Notes: generated from the letters alone by a model not told the origin. DNA of 64,000 nucleotides from Haloarcula taiwanensis (GCA_002844335.1 CP019155.1:62001-126000); one strand, 5' to 3'. Positions 7,021 to 16,231 are shown, counted from the stretch's first letter. Translations and numbers: made by a program.

Positions 7021-8049
7021 ATGGAGATACTTGGACTCAGCCTGGCGATGGTGGTGTTGTTTGTCGGGTTCGGCCTGCTCATCGGCGTTCTCTTTGGCTT
7101 CTTCGGGATGGGTGGATCGTTCCTTGTCACCCCGGCGCTCCTAGTGATGGGGTATCCCACCCGAGTCGCCGTCGGAAGTGGGCTCGCGTTTGTGTTCGGT
7201 ACATCGGTCATTGCCACACTGAAGCACAGAGACATGGGACAGGTCGATTACAAACTGGGAGTGCTGATGATCGCCGGGACGACTGCCGGCATCGAAGCCG
7301 GGAAAGAGATTGTCCTCCATCTGGAGGCGCTCGGGCTGGCTGGCAGTATCATCAGCGTCACGTACGTCGTCCTCCTGGGCGGTATCGGCGCGTTCGTCAC
7401 CTACGAGGCACTTCGAGGTGGCGATAGCGGCGAGGGGATTGACCACGATGCCGCGGCGGGCGACATCGACGCCGACGACATCCCGGAGATAGCTAAAACG
7501 ATTCAATCGTACCGCATCCCGCCGATGATATCGCTCCGTGGCGGCGTCAGCGTCTCCCTCTGGATGATACTTGGTGTCGCGTTCGTCACCGGCTTGCTTT
7601 CGGGCTTCCTCGGTGTCGGCGGCGGATTCATCCGTATGCCCGCGCTGTTCTATCTCATCGGAGTTCCCGTCCCCATCGCTGTCGGGACTGACCTCTTCGA
7701 GATTGTCTTCTCCGGCGGACTCGGGAGCTTCCTGTACGCGCTGGACGGCGGTGTCGACCTCGGTATCGTGCTCCCACTGCTGGCGGGAAGCGCCTTTGGG
7801 GCCCGCGTAGGGTCCGCTGCGACGAGCATCGTCGACGAGGATGAGATCAAGGTGTACTTCGGGCTCATGTTGCTCGGTGGGGCTCTCGCCGTCGCAGTCC
7901 GTGAAATCGGCAACGTCTACAGTATCGACGCCCTGAATACGGTCAGTCTGGCGCTCATCCTTGGTTCCGCACTGCTGGTCAGCGGTGCTGTCGTCTACAG
8001 CAGCATCACTGCGCTCCGGGAAGAGAGTCAGTCGTCATCGACCGTGTGA
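7021..8049 (+). CDS. TauE/SafE family sulfite/organosulfonate exporter
   Basis: A 342-residue membrane protein with two similar halves of about four helices. Each half carries the family motif: 'GFFGMGGSFLVTPAL' near residue 25 and 'GFLGVGGGFIRMPAL' near residue 195, separated by an acidic cytoplasmic loop (about residues 130-165, rich in Asp). TauE/SafE proteins move sulfite, sulfoacetate or other sulfur anions across the plasma membrane. Sulfite is the product expected from the persulfide dioxygenase at 2264-3457, so export of excess sulfite is a sensible role. It is second in a pair with the 53-residue peptide. Confidence 0.9.
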   Translation: MEILGLSLAMVVLFVGFGLLIGVLFGFFGMGGSFLVTPALLVMGYPTRVAVGSGLAFVFGTSVIATLKHRDMGQVDYKLGVLMIAGTTAGIEAGKEIVLHLEALGLAGSIISVTYVVLLGGIGAFVTYEALRGGDSGEGIDHDAAAGDIDADDIPEIAKTIQSYRIPPMISLRGGVSVSLWMILGVAFVTGLLSGFLGVGGGFIRMPALFYLIGVPVPIAVGTDLFEIVFSGGLGSFLYALDGGVDLGIVLPLLAGSAFGARVGSAATSIVDEDEIKVYFGLMLLGGALAVAVREIGNVYSIDALNTVSLALILGSALLVSGAVVYSSITALREESQSSSTV

Positions 8050-8451
8050 ACATATTATCGACAGCCCGTTAATCGGTACAGTGCTGTTCGAGGCAAACAT
8101 CAACAAAGTAATAATTCCGGATATAGCCACCAGCTAATCCATTCCTCGAAGACTGGATTGCTGACATACTTTATCGGCGCTGAACCGTTATGGAAAACAG
8201 ACCGATCTACCGCCTGTTTCTCCACTCTTCGAGAGTGGCGATGTGATCATCGCTCGCTTCGAACGATGCTACGTCCACAGAATGGTGGTCTGTCATCGTT
8301 TGCATATCGGATTTAGTACACCCAGCGATACGATAACTGTCCCGCGCTGGGAATAGAACAAGATTTTTTCGAGAGAAGAGACCGAAGCCTGTTCGTGATG
8401 TAGTCGTCTGGAGGGCGGGTTTATTTGGACAGCCTGTGTACTACTTCCCGT
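8050..8451. other. Intergenic stretch, promoter of the amphi-Trp gene at its end
   Basis: About 400 bases of lower GC with no convincing gene. The only element I can place is a GTTTATT box at about 8419-8425, some 27 bases before the ATG at 8452, which would give a leaderless transcript. An 18-codon frame near 8190 is too short to support. Confidence 0.5.
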
Positions 8452-8739
8452 ATGCCAGAAGAAGTGCTGTTCAAATCGGAACGTGACCAGAGTCGAGAAG
8501 AGATTGCATCGTACCTCCGGACAGTCGCGGACAATCTCGACAGCGGGGCTGATATCACTCTGAAAGCAGGCTCTGAGACCGTAACACTGTCTCCCCCTGC
8601 TCGACCGACCTTCGAAGTCAAAGCTGAACGTGAAGGGCCGGCAGGTAACATGACCGAGCTGAGTGTCGAGTTCGAACTCGAGTGGGACGAGAGCGATGCT
8701 GAGGACGGCGGCGGAAGTAGTCAGTTGGAAATCGAGTAA
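8452..8739 (+). CDS. amphi-Trp domain-containing small protein
   Basis: A 95-residue acidic protein beginning 'MPEEVLFKSERDQSREEIA', which is the start of the amphi-Trp domain found in small haloarchaeal and bacterial proteins. A helix ('YLRTVADNLDSG') is followed by beta strands and a strongly acidic, Gly/Ser-rich tail. The upstream in-frame GTG nine codons earlier is rejected because the TATA spacing and the family start both point to 8452. Function of the domain is not established; no operon partner is visible. Confidence 0.8.
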   Translation: MPEEVLFKSERDQSREEIASYLRTVADNLDSGADITLKAGSETVTLSPPARPTFEVKAEREGPAGNMTELSVEFELEWDESDAEDGGGSSQLEIE

Positions 8740-8924
8740 CATCCCGCACACACCGAAATACTGTCAAGTATGTTCAAGCTGCTGGTCACATTCAGCCTAC
8801 CTATCGCTCACATCTTGCAGTCTCGATACGACAGAGAGTAGTGAGTAAACGATGCAGTTGATATGGGTGACGGATTCACCGTCCTCGCGGACACCTGCAC
8901 CAATCAACGTCACGAGTCGCGTGA

Positions 8925-9224
8925 CGCCGTGGTCGTTCATCGCGGAAAGTATACCTCATCGGGAAGGCCCACACACTGGCGGTTCTTAGCGCGTTCGCGT
9001 TCGCCGAGGAGCCGCTCCGGTTTAGCGATCTTGAGACCAACCTCGATGTCGCGCCGAACACGCTCTCGACGCGGCTGAAAGAGTTGAACGAAGCAGGGTT
9101 ACTCGACCGTGAAGCCTACAACGAAGTTCCGCCCCGCGTGGAGTACACACCGACTGAAAAGGCGGAATCGCTGTTTCCCGTGTTTGCGCACCTCCACCAC
9201 TGGGCAATCGAGTACGAACTCTAA
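8925..9224 (+). pseudogene. HxlR-type winged-helix regulator, broken at its 5' end
   Basis: From about 8946 the frame encodes the core of an HxlR wHTH domain: 'LIGKAHTLAVLSAF', the recognition segment 'LDVAPNTLSTRLKELNEAG' and the wing 'EVPPRVEYTPTEKAESL'. It ends normally with 'HHWAIEYEL' and TAA at 9222-9224. There is no ATG, and a TGA at 8922-8924 closes the frame just upstream. A different frame from the ATG at 8863 ('MGDGFTVLADTCTNQRH') runs into the same place, so a single-base shift near 8945 could join the two. Either the gene is a decayed remnant or the sequence has an error. It lies directly before an insertion-element scar. Confidence 0.7.
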
Positions 9225-9280
9225 GGCCGATTCCTGAAGCAATACTCGAAGTCTACGATTACCGAGAGTCGAGGAGAAAG

Positions 9281-9308
9281 CCCCGTGCTTTAGCGCGGGG
9301 AGGATGTC
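9281..9308 (+). mobile_element. Solitary IS200/IS605-type (TnpB) right-end hairpin scar
   Basis: CCCCGTGC-TTTA-GCGCGGGG (9281-9300) is an 8-bp stem with one G-T pair, followed by AGGATGTC. This is the appearance of the right end of haloarchaeal IS200/IS605 or IS1341-type elements, which is also the 3' part of the TnpB guide RNA. No tnpA or tnpB frame adjoins it, so only the end survives. Confidence 0.6.
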
Positions 9309-9605
9309 GGTCTGTCTCCAACGCGAAAGGTGTGTCATCGACAGGGGGGAACCGTTTCGTCGCTTTGTTGGCGATCCAGACCAGCACGAACTGCTCTCGG
9401 CTTTGGTAGTCGTCTCAACACAGCCGCTCCCGTTGAGAGCGCTCACTATTCGTGGTTCCACATCCTGTTGGGAGTCCGCGGCTCCGAACCTCCGTCAGTT
9501 TGTTTTTTCAGAGGCTGCATCCCAACTCGGTGTCGTATGGTGGTTTCTCAGCTACTGAAGATAGGCGCTCTCCGTTTCACGGCCGTCAAATTGCAGTTCA
9601 AGGGG
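9309..9605. other. Stretch between the IS scar and the HTH/membrane gene
   Basis: No gene that I can recognise. A frame at about 9304-9558 is open for 84 codons but its composition is not haloarchaeal-like (few acidic residues, many Cys, Trp and Ser). Together with the scar this looks like decayed accessory DNA. Confidence 0.4.
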
Positions 9606-10247
9606 ATGAAATCCTCGTCTGATTTTAATTATCCCCGTCAACTATCCGACGGTACCGTGTCCGCGATTCCAACCTGGATCGATGAACGGATTGACCGGAA
9701 CCTCGACAACACACTCACACAGGAACACGTCGTCGAGACGATGCTTGCGTCCGATCGACCGTTCTTTTCGATCCGTCAGCTGCATGCGCGCATCAAGCCT
9801 GAGGTTAGTCGGGCCACGGTTCGGAACCGGCTTCAGGAACTACAGGAGATCGACGTTGTCGCAACTGAGACGTATCCTGACTCGATCAGCCTGTACTACA
9901 TCAACCATCCAGAGTCGGACTGGCCGGTATCGCCCGAGGGCAAACATGCGCTGAACGCAAACACCCCGCTGGATCGGCTCTCCACTCGCGGATTCCTTAC
10001 CTTCTCGGACACGGCCGGAATCCGCACACTTGTGCTCGCTGGGTTCCAGTTGAGCCTTGTCATGTTCGCACTCGGTGGCGTCCTCACGGTCGCTGGGACT
10101 GACGTGCGCGGGACCCAAAGTGACATCGTTCTCTGGGGCACCGCGTTTGATCTAGTATTCGTGAGCATACTGTTGCTCGTCACCGAACGGACTGTTCGGT
10201 GGGTTCGTGACAGATACGGCCCACTGAACGTCCTGCCGTCGACCTAA
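9606..10247 (+). CDS. Winged-helix protein with two C-terminal transmembrane segments
   Basis: Starting at the ATG at 9606 the protein has 213 residues. Residues about 35-100 form a winged helix ('RPFFSIRQLHARI', then 'VSRATVRNRLQELQEI') followed by a strand pair resembling a wing. Residues about 135-200 hold two hydrophobic helices ('TLVLAGFQLSLVMFALGGVL' and a second near 'FDLVFVSILLLV'). Membrane-anchored HTH proteins of this form are common in haloarchaea and their targets are unknown. Earlier in-frame starts exist back to 9330 but that sequence does not look coding. It stands 51 bases before a DUF4870-like gene, which may be its partner. Confidence 0.7.
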   Translation: MKSSSDFNYPRQLSDGTVSAIPTWIDERIDRNLDNTLTQEHVVETMLASDRPFFSIRQLHARIKPEVSRATVRNRLQELQEIDVVATETYPDSISLYYINHPESDWPVSPEGKHALNANTPLDRLSTRGFLTFSDTAGIRTLVLAGFQLSLVMFALGGVLTVAGTDVRGTQSDIVLWGTAFDLVFVSILLLVTERTVRWVRDRYGPLNVLPST

Positions 10248-10298
10248 GCAAAGTGAATCAGAGATCAGTACCACAGTTCAAAGCCTGCCACGCAACCC

Positions 10299-11135
10299 AT
10301 GTCCTCCACACCACCCACGCCCGGACCCAAACTGCTCGATGACCGCTCACTCAGTGGAATCCTCATCCATTTCTTCGCGATTCCAACCGGTGTCGTCGGA
10401 GCTGGACTCCTGTACCTCCTCGCCACTGACGAATTCACAAAGCGAAACGCCCGTAATGCACTTGACTGGCACCTCACCGTGTTGCTGATAACAGCCATCA
10501 CGCTCGGCTCTTTCCTCACTTATGCCGAACTTACTGGACAGGGCATCACCGATGTTTCTGTTCTTCCGTCGTCCGTGTCGACGATTGCCGGTATCGCTAT
10601 CTCCGGACTTTTTGCCCTTTGGTTCGGTGTCACGGTTTGGACATTCGCCGTCGGACTCATTGCGATGGTAAAAGCCATCTTCGGGACAGCATGGCGGTAT
10701 CCGTTTTCGTTAGCTCTCGTTGAGCAGCTCGAATCACGTATCGATCTCCCCGGAGGATGGCCGCTTGTTATATTCGGGTATGTCGTCCTGTCACCACTCG
10801 TCATCTGGGCCGTTTTCTTTGCTTCAACAACTGATCTCGTGTCGATTCTTTCTGCTTTCGGACTTGTCGGACTGATACTGGTTTTGACCCCGCTAACAGG
10901 GGTCGCAATGTATCTTCATAGCCGGGGAGATTGGCTCCGAGAGACCACTCAGCAGCCATACCTTCTCGCACACGTCGGCATTCCTATCCTTGTCGCTGCT
11001 ATCGGCTATGCAGTTTCACTGGAGTTCACACAGTCCATATACCCGCAAGGCGATGCGATGTATGTCTTCCTTGCTGCATTCTGGATGTCCGCAATCGTCT
11101 ACTTGCTTCGATGGTGGACGAGACCGTCAAAATAG
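10299..11135 (+). CDS. DUF4870-like integral membrane protein
   Basis: A 278-residue protein with about seven or eight hydrophobic segments. The N-terminal 110 residues follow the DUF4870 pattern: 'LLYLLATDEFTKRNARNALDWHL' style loop between helices (Arg/Asn/Ala before a conserved 'A-x-W'), then two helices. The remaining half adds four more helices not needed by the basic domain. The function of DUF4870 is unknown; proteins of this family sit in the plasma membrane. It is followed 38 bases later by another multi-pass protein on the same strand. Confidence 0.65.
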   Translation: MSSTPPTPGPKLLDDRSLSGILIHFFAIPTGVVGAGLLYLLATDEFTKRNARNALDWHLTVLLITAITLGSFLTYAELTGQGITDVSVLPSSVSTIAGIAISGLFALWFGVTVWTFAVGLIAMVKAIFGTAWRYPFSLALVEQLESRIDLPGGWPLVIFGYVVLSPLVIWAVFFASTTDLVSILSAFGLVGLILVLTPLTGVAMYLHSRGDWLRETTQQPYLLAHVGIPILVAAIGYAVSLEFTQSIYPQGDAMYVFLAAFWMSAIVYLLRWWTRPSK

Positions 11136-11173
11136 AAACACAATTATCTCAGCCGCACTGACACCCCTTCTGG

Positions 11174-12058
11174 ATGTCTTCAGCGGCCCTCCAGCCACCT
11201 GCTGACCGGCAGTGGCTCACACTGACTCTTGTTCTTGTCTCGAATTCACTTCCGGTAGCAGGAGTCGTGGTTCTGGGATGGCGTGCAGCCGAAATACTGG
11301 TCCTCTACTGGATCGAGGTCGTCGTAATGGTGGCTGCCTACAGCGTGGCAGCACTGTTCGCGAAACAGCCAGTCGTCCTAAAAGACCGCGAATTCTATAT
11401 CGTTGGCTACGGGAGACGCGAGGAGATCAACGAGGACAACTGGAGCGGCGAGCCCGAACCGATGGACAGGCTCAAAAGCGTGTTTCCGGATGCAGTCGAG
11501 TCGCGCCTCCCCCCGATGTATCGGCGGAACTTCCCTGTTGTCGGACGGTCGCTGGCCGTCGTGCTGTTTCTCGCCATACTGTGGGGCTATCTAACTAACA
11601 CCCTGTCGAATCCGGTGACTGCCCTTCGGTCACCGACTGTCATACTCGGATCACTGCTAGTCTGTACGTCGCAACTCGCTGAACTCCGACGGGAGTATTT
11701 CGTACCGAGGACGTACGAAGACTGGTCGGCATATATGACAGTTGAGGCGGCACAGCGGGTCGTTGCCTTTTATATTATGCTGGCGATTGTCGTGGTTCCT
11801 GTGACTATTATCGGCCTGTTGGTGCTCGGACTCATACTCGATCTGGTTTTCGGTGGGCTCGTTATTCCTGACGCTGCGGGTGGTGCGTCCGGACTCGATC
11901 TATCGGTTTTCGCTCCTGTGGTCGTTTTCTCAGCGGGGAAAGCCGTGGTCGACTGGTCACGGCGGGCCGTCGGCATCCGAACCGATGCGGACGGGCTTGC
12001 AGGCTGGTTCACACCGGAGAACCCGCACCTCCGTGAGTGGGAGCAAGAGCGTCGATGA
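11174..12058 (+). CDS. DUF6498-like multi-pass membrane protein
   Basis: A 294-residue protein whose first helices include 'AAEILVLYWIEVVVMVAAY', the W-I-E segment that I associate with DUF6498 proteins. About six membrane segments are interrupted by a soluble loop (residues about 65-110) rich in Arg and Glu. The C-terminus is a charged tail ending 'LREWEQERR'. I know of no experimental function for the family. Start at 11174 is chosen because it gives an N-terminus ahead of the first helix; no better ATG lies upstream. Confidence 0.65.
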   Translation: MSSAALQPPADRQWLTLTLVLVSNSLPVAGVVVLGWRAAEILVLYWIEVVVMVAAYSVAALFAKQPVVLKDREFYIVGYGRREEINEDNWSGEPEPMDRLKSVFPDAVESRLPPMYRRNFPVVGRSLAVVLFLAILWGYLTNTLSNPVTALRSPTVILGSLLVCTSQLAELRREYFVPRTYEDWSAYMTVEAAQRVVAFYIMLAIVVVPVTIIGLLVLGLILDLVFGGLVIPDAAGGASGLDLSVFAPVVVFSAGKAVVDWSRRAVGIRTDADGLAGWFTPENPHLREWEQERR

Positions 12059-12493
12059 ATTCACAACCTCCCATGAAATTGCTCACCCTGTCTTTCCGTG
12101 GAGGCGATCACTCGGACACTCACGCATGACGTGAGCGGTATTTGGGACAAGTACACCGCCGGTAGACGGCCATTTGACCTTCTCAGTCCTCCGGGTGCGT
12201 TGCAAGGTCAACCAGTGACCGCGGCGGTTACTGCTCATCGCCGAATCGGCACCGGTGGTGTCGATGCCGTGCGCTCGCTCAGGGTTAACCGGGATGGTGG
12301 TAGTCATAGAGGGGGCGTGGTTCGGGAATGCCCTGGATGATATGGTTCCCGGTGTCGGTGTCTCGGTTGGACACGACATCGTGTTGGACAGCATCGCACT
12401 CTCCCGCGCTTCGAGCGCAGCCGTGAAATCACCACTGCAAGACAACACAGAGTCCCATTGTATTCACCTGTATACCGTTCTGCGAGCACTGGA
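12059..12493. other. Gene-free stretch, probably decayed coding DNA
   Basis: About 435 bases with high GC but only conflicting short frames on both strands and no recognisable motif. The direct neighbourhood holds an IS scar, a transposase tail and a frameshifted gene, so decayed accessory DNA is the likeliest reading. Confidence 0.35.
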
Positions 12494-12760
12494 CTACTCC
12501 CAGTAGACATCAATCGGTTCACCAGCGAGTCGTGCGCGGACGAACAGGTACGTGTAATGGACGGGGACGTAGCCGAGACAGAGTAACCAGCCCTGTGGGT
12601 TTGAGACTAACGCCCATGTGCGTTCAATGCCTCTCACACCGTCCGCTGAGAGCGCTTGCAGGCCGGTAACCGACTCAAGAGCCGGTCCGATGACCATCAC
12701 AAATATGTACATGTAGAGAATGGCCACGACAAGAATTTCGAGCGATTGGTCAGCACTCAT
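12494..12760 (-). CDS. Small membrane protein, unrecognised
   Basis: An 88-residue protein with two hydrophobic helices, one at the N-terminus ('ILVVAILYMYIFVMVIGPAL') and one near 'WLLCLGYVPVHYTYLFV'. It ends 'GEPIDVYWE'. No family recognised. Its ATG overlaps the stop of the small frame upstream by four bases (ATGA), so the two could be a small operon. It may equally be the leftover of a longer gene. Confidence 0.5.
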   Translation of the reverse strand: MSADQSLEILVVAILYMYIFVMVIGPALESVTGLQALSADGVRGIERTWALVSNPQGWLLCLGYVPVHYTYLFVRARLAGEPIDVYWE

Positions 12761-12957
12761 CGTTCGTCAAGTGGCAGACTGTAGCTGTAGGCGACACATA
12801 AAGTCACGCTGTGGATAGCTGGCATATCTATTGGCTGCGCCGACGGAGACGCCCCTGTAATCGTCACGTTTTCGCCACACGCTGCACCGATTAGCCACCC
12901 TATTTCTCGGACGATACTCACACCTTCTCCCTGAGCAACTGAATTCACCGCAGTCAA
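12757..12957 (-). CDS. Hypothetical 66-residue protein coupled to the small membrane protein
   Basis: Begins at the ATG at 12957 and its TGA overlaps the next ATG by four bases, the main reason for accepting it. The sequence has a hydrophobic middle ('EIGWLIGAACGENV') and no motif that I recognise. Codon use is ordinary. It could be a short secreted or membrane peptide, or noise. Confidence 0.35.
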   Translation of the reverse strand: MTAVNSVAQGEGVSIVREIGWLIGAACGENVTITGASPSAQPIDMPAIHSVTLCVAYSYSLPLDER

Positions 12958-13020
12958 TTCGCATCCTCGCTGGGTTTTTTCAATCGCTGCTATGAGGAAA
13001 TAACTCGCTCTACAGCGGCT

Positions 13021-13110
13021 ACAACGAGTTGTATAGGTCTTCGATCGAGCGTCGGAAGTAGTCCCGACAGGTGTCCGGAGCTAGATCAGCTGACTCTGTT
13101 GAAACCCCTG
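13021..13110 (-). pseudogene. Remnant of a transposase C-terminus
   Basis: On the minus strand a frame of about 28 codons ends '...CRDYFRRSIEDLYNSL' and a TAG at about 13020-13022. The Tyr/Phe/Arg-rich, Leu-Tyr ending looks like the tail of a haloarchaeal transposase. The plus-strand text GACTCTGTTGAAACCCCT at about 13092-13109 resembles the termini of IS5-group elements in haloarchaea. Nothing upstream of it is intact. This is a recognition by eye, with low certainty. Confidence 0.3.
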
Positions 13111-13255
13111 CTCACTGGGAGTCTGCAGTGGCTGTGCTGAATACAGGGCACGAGTCGGGCACAGTCAGTGATACTGACGTATTTGTCCACCGATGGAAAT
13201 GACCGCTTCACCGTGTCACAGGCCTGTTTATATGATTTTCAGAAGTATCGGTATC

Positions 13256-13949
13256 ATGGCATTCCTTGAACACACCACCCTCGGCGTTCACGTCCTCTTT
13301 GGCTTCGTCGCACTCACGGCCGGTGCTGGCGCGCTCCTCACGAAAAAAGGTGCTCCTGGCAGCGACGGCTCGGCCGCACGTACGTGTACGCGATGGCAGT
13401 CGTCTCGGTCACGGTACTCGGACTGCTCGTGGTCGGCCAAACGATGCTCCGGGTGTTCCTTGGCTTCGTCGCCGTGTTCAGCTTCTACGTCGCGTTCTCC
13501 GGCTATCGTGTCCTCTCCCGGAAACGAACTATCGACACCCATAGCATCGTCGACTGGGTGGCCACCGGACTCTTCGGTGTGTCTGGCGTCGCCTTGCCGC
13601 CATGGGTACGTGGTTCCTCAGCGACGGGAACCAGTTCGGAATCATCATGCTCGTCTTCTGTGGTATCGCGCTCACCGCGACTGTGAGCGATATCCGCCAG
13701 TTTCGCGCCACTGACCTCGAACCCCGCACGTGGTTTTTCGAGCACATCCAGCGCATGGGTGGAGCGTATATCGCGACTATCACCGCGTTCATTTCGACAA
13801 ATGTGAGAGACGTCTCGGTTGGTCTCCTGCCGGTAATATGGTTGACTCTCGTCGCCGTCGGTACCACTGCCGTCTGGTACGTCTCCCGGCAGTACAGGGC
13901 CAAGTTCGACCGTGGCACCGACCATCAGCCAGCGGTGGTACAGGAATGA
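13256..13949 (+). pseudogene. Multi-pass membrane protein gene with two frameshifts
   Basis: Three consecutive frames join into one plausible protein of about 230 residues. The first runs from the ATG at 13256 ('MAFLEHTTLGVHVLFGFVAL') to about 13380. The second covers about 13384-13595 ('VYAMAVVSVTVLGLLVVGQT'), and the third runs from about 13600 to the TGA at 13947-13949, ending with an Arg-rich tail. Each junction moves the frame by -1, as two single-base losses would. The pieces together give about six membrane helices. Frame use and hydrophobic profile continue across the breaks, which argues for a recently disabled gene or for base errors. The family is unknown to me. Confidence 0.65.
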
Positions 13950-14071
13950 AGTGAAACCCCGCTTATCAGCACTATTTACGACGTGAATCGTGGGATTATG
14001 ATCTCGAATTATCGCCGGGAGAATTGAGTAAGCTCATCTTTAACACCCATCCGAACAAAATGACAAATTGA

Positions 14072-15028
14072 ATGAGCCCTGCATCTACATCGAACAGGTC
14101 CCCCGAATCTTCCGATCCTGTGTCGGGCTATCGCGACACGCTCAGGTCGGCCTATCACGATTATATCGGCGAACCGGCGAAAGAGCGAGACATCTATGTC
14201 GGGTTTGGCCTCTTCTTCGCTGGGGTCACGCTTGCCGTTGTCGGATTCTGCCTCTTTTTGTACAGTAACGTGCTTGAATCCGGGAGTACACTTTACTGGC
14301 AGATCCGAGAGGTCGCACTCGTCGTCGGGTTCATCGGGCTTCCCTCCGTGCTATTGAGCGTCGTCGTGCTCCTCCCGGTGGGTTTCAAGACCCGGTTTGT
14401 TAGTGCCGCTGGCGCGGTCTTCTGTCTCGCTGCAACTGTAATTCTGGTTGATGTCTTCCCGTACGGATGGACAACCAGTGAGGGTATCAATGGGAGCGTC
14501 TGGACGATTAGCGTCTACGCTACTGGCCTAGTTACGCTTGCAGCTTCGACAGGAGCGGCACTGGTCGCGCATTATCTTGAGCAGGCGACAGCCCCAAGCG
14601 AATCGACCGAATCGCTTGAGTCAGCCGAGAGTGAATCAGAGTCGGTCAGCAAAGCCGATGTCGACAACGACATACAGCAGGCTCTGGAGGGGGCGGAGCT
14701 ATCGTGGGGTGGCGTCGAACAACAGCCAAAGACGAAGCGGCTGAATCTGGATATGCCGGACACAGACTCGGACCTCGACCGGACGGCCATCGAGAACTCC
14801 GAGGCGACCACGACACGGGCCGACAGCAACGACGTTGACGACGCAGTAGACGGACTCAGGCAACTGCAGGGAGGCCAATCAAAGACGGACCGAGGTACTG
14901 GAACCGAAGAGCAGGTCAACGCGCTTACCGAGTTCCGGAATGAACAGAGTGAAGGCGATGATGTGGAAACTGGTGTCGAGGAGCAGAAGGGACTTATGAG
15001 ACGTCTTCGGTCATTATTATTCGATTAA
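14072..15028 (+). CDS. Membrane protein with long acidic cytoplasmic tail, upstream of the actin homologue
   Basis: A 318-residue protein. Residues about 45-165 carry four hydrophobic helices, the first being 'IYVGFGLFFAGVTLAVVGF'. From about 175 the chain is hydrophilic and rich in Glu, Ser and Asp, with the motif 'ALEGAELSWGGVEQQP' (about residues 205-220) and a basic C-terminus 'GLMRRLRSLLFD' that could lie on the membrane. I think this belongs to a haloarchaeal permease-like family (DUF7139, recall only). It lies 165 bases upstream of the actin-type gene on the same strand. A membrane protein with a long tail next to a filament gene is a natural candidate for an anchor, but that is inference. 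Confidence 0.75.
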   Translation: MSPASTSNRSPESSDPVSGYRDTLRSAYHDYIGEPAKERDIYVGFGLFFAGVTLAVVGFCLFLYSNVLESGSTLYWQIREVALVVGFIGLPSVLLSVVVLLPVGFKTRFVSAAGAVFCLAATVILVDVFPYGWTTSEGINGSVWTISVYATGLVTLAASTGAALVAHYLEQATAPSESTESLESAESESESVSKADVDNDIQQALEGAELSWGGVEQQPKTKRLNLDMPDTDSDLDRTAIENSEATTTRADSNDVDDAVDGLRQLQGGQSKTDRGTGTEEQVNALTEFRNEQSEGDDVETGVEEQKGLMRRLRSLLFD

Positions 15029-15193
15029 TCCGTCTGACTGAGCCACATGACATCTACGGCGTCAGTCTGGGAGCGTAGGTTTTACCGTGTTAGTAGACTC
15101 CTACGCACCGTCGCTGTAGTGTTGGTACGTAAGTTGTAATTGGTTCTATATTATAGGCTAGTTTTTTCAACTTGGTGGGAGGAATACAACTGT

Positions 15194-16231
15194 ATGCCCC
15201 AAGGTCTCGATGTTGGTACGATGAACCTCCTGTCTGCACGTCAAGACGGTAACGAGACAGTGTTCGTGCAGCAGCGGAACTCCTTTGTTGAAATTGACTA
15301 CAGCGACATGGCCGAACAAATGCTGTCGCGAAGTGACGTTCTCCACATCCGCAAAGATGATCGGGTCTATATCGTTGGTGATGACGCCCTGAATTTCGCG
15401 AACATCTTCAGTGAGGAGACACGGCGACCGATGCAGGCTGGGATTCTCTCAAGCGACGAGCAATCAGCCATTCCGATGATTAAGCTCATTACTGAACAGG
15501 TAGTCGGACAACCGGAGTATCCGAACGAGCGGCTGTTTTTCTCGGTTCCTGCGGACCCTATCGACGCCGATGTCTCGACGCTGTATCATCAAAAGACCAT
15601 TGAGTCATTGCTTACTGATATGGGATACAGCCCGGAGCCGATCAATGAGGGGATGGCTGTTATCTACTCCGAGCTAGCAAATCGTGAGTTCACCGGCCTC
15701 GGTATCAGCTTCGGCGCAGGGATGACCAACGTCTGTCTGTCGTACTATGCAGTCCCCGTCATGAAGTTCTCTATCGCACGCGGTGGTGACTGGATTGACG
15801 AGCAAGCTGCACAGGCGACTGGCACGCCCGTCGATAAGGTTACCTCGGTAAAAGAGGAAGACTTCGCGCTAAACTTCGAGACGGATGTCGGTGGGATTGA
15901 GGGTGCGCTGAGCATTTATTACGATAATCTCCTCGACTACGTCATCGAGAACATCATCAGTGAGGTTGATGAAGAGGATGTCGAGGAGGGACTGGATGTC
16001 CCGGTTGTCGTAACTGGCGGGACATCGAGTCCTGACGGCTTTGAAGAGCTGTTCGCCGAACGGATCAACGACTCTGAGATTCCGTTCTCGATTAGCGATG
16101 TCCGTCAGGCTGAGAACCCACTGTATAGCGTTGCACAGGGAGCGCTCGTCGCAGCGCGGTCGGAAGAAGAGCGGGAAGGGCAAGCCGAGCAAGCCGAGCA
16201 GGCCGAAGAGCCGGACACCACCGCCGAGTAG
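15194..16231 (+). CDS. Salactin/volactin-type actin homologue
   Basis: A 345-residue protein with the actin/HSP70-type ATPase core. The phosphate-1 loop is '[13 protein letters not shown]' at the N-terminus, phosphate-2 is '[16 protein letters not shown]' near residue 180, and the adenosine motif is '[17 protein letters not shown]' near residue 275. It lacks the FtsA 1C-type insertion and C-terminal amphipathic helix. It matches what I know of salactin of Halobacterium, a dynamically unstable actin, and volactin of Haloferax, needed for disk-shaped cells. The start at 15194 places the phosphate-1 Asp at residue 6. An acidic tail with three AEQ repeats ends the chain. It likely forms filaments in the cytoplasm and acts in cell shape or partition. 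Confidence 0.85.
   Translation: MPQGLDVGTMNLLSARQDGNETVFVQQRNSFVEIDYSDMAEQMLSRSDVLHIRKDDRVYIVGDDALNFANIFSEETRRPMQAGILSSDEQSAIPMIKLITEQVVGQPEYPNERLFFSVPADPIDADVSTLYHQKTIESLLTDMGYSPEPINEGMAVIYSELANREFTGLGISFGAGMTNVCLSYYAVPVMKFSIARGGDWIDEQAAQATGTPVDKVTSVKEEDFALNFETDVGGIEGALSIYYDNLLDYVIENIISEVDEEDVEEGLDVPVVVTGGTSSPDGFEELFAERINDSEIPFSISDVRQAENPLYSVAQGALVAARSEEEREGQAEQAEQAEEPDTTAE

Noticed and set aside
9304-9558. 84-codon frame after the IS scar
   Set aside because: Composition (Cys, Ser, Trp; few Asp/Glu) does not fit haloarchaeal proteins and no motif is seen.
12083-12448. 121-codon minus-strand frame in the gene-free stretch
   Set aside because: No recognisable domain; competing frames on both strands look equally weak.
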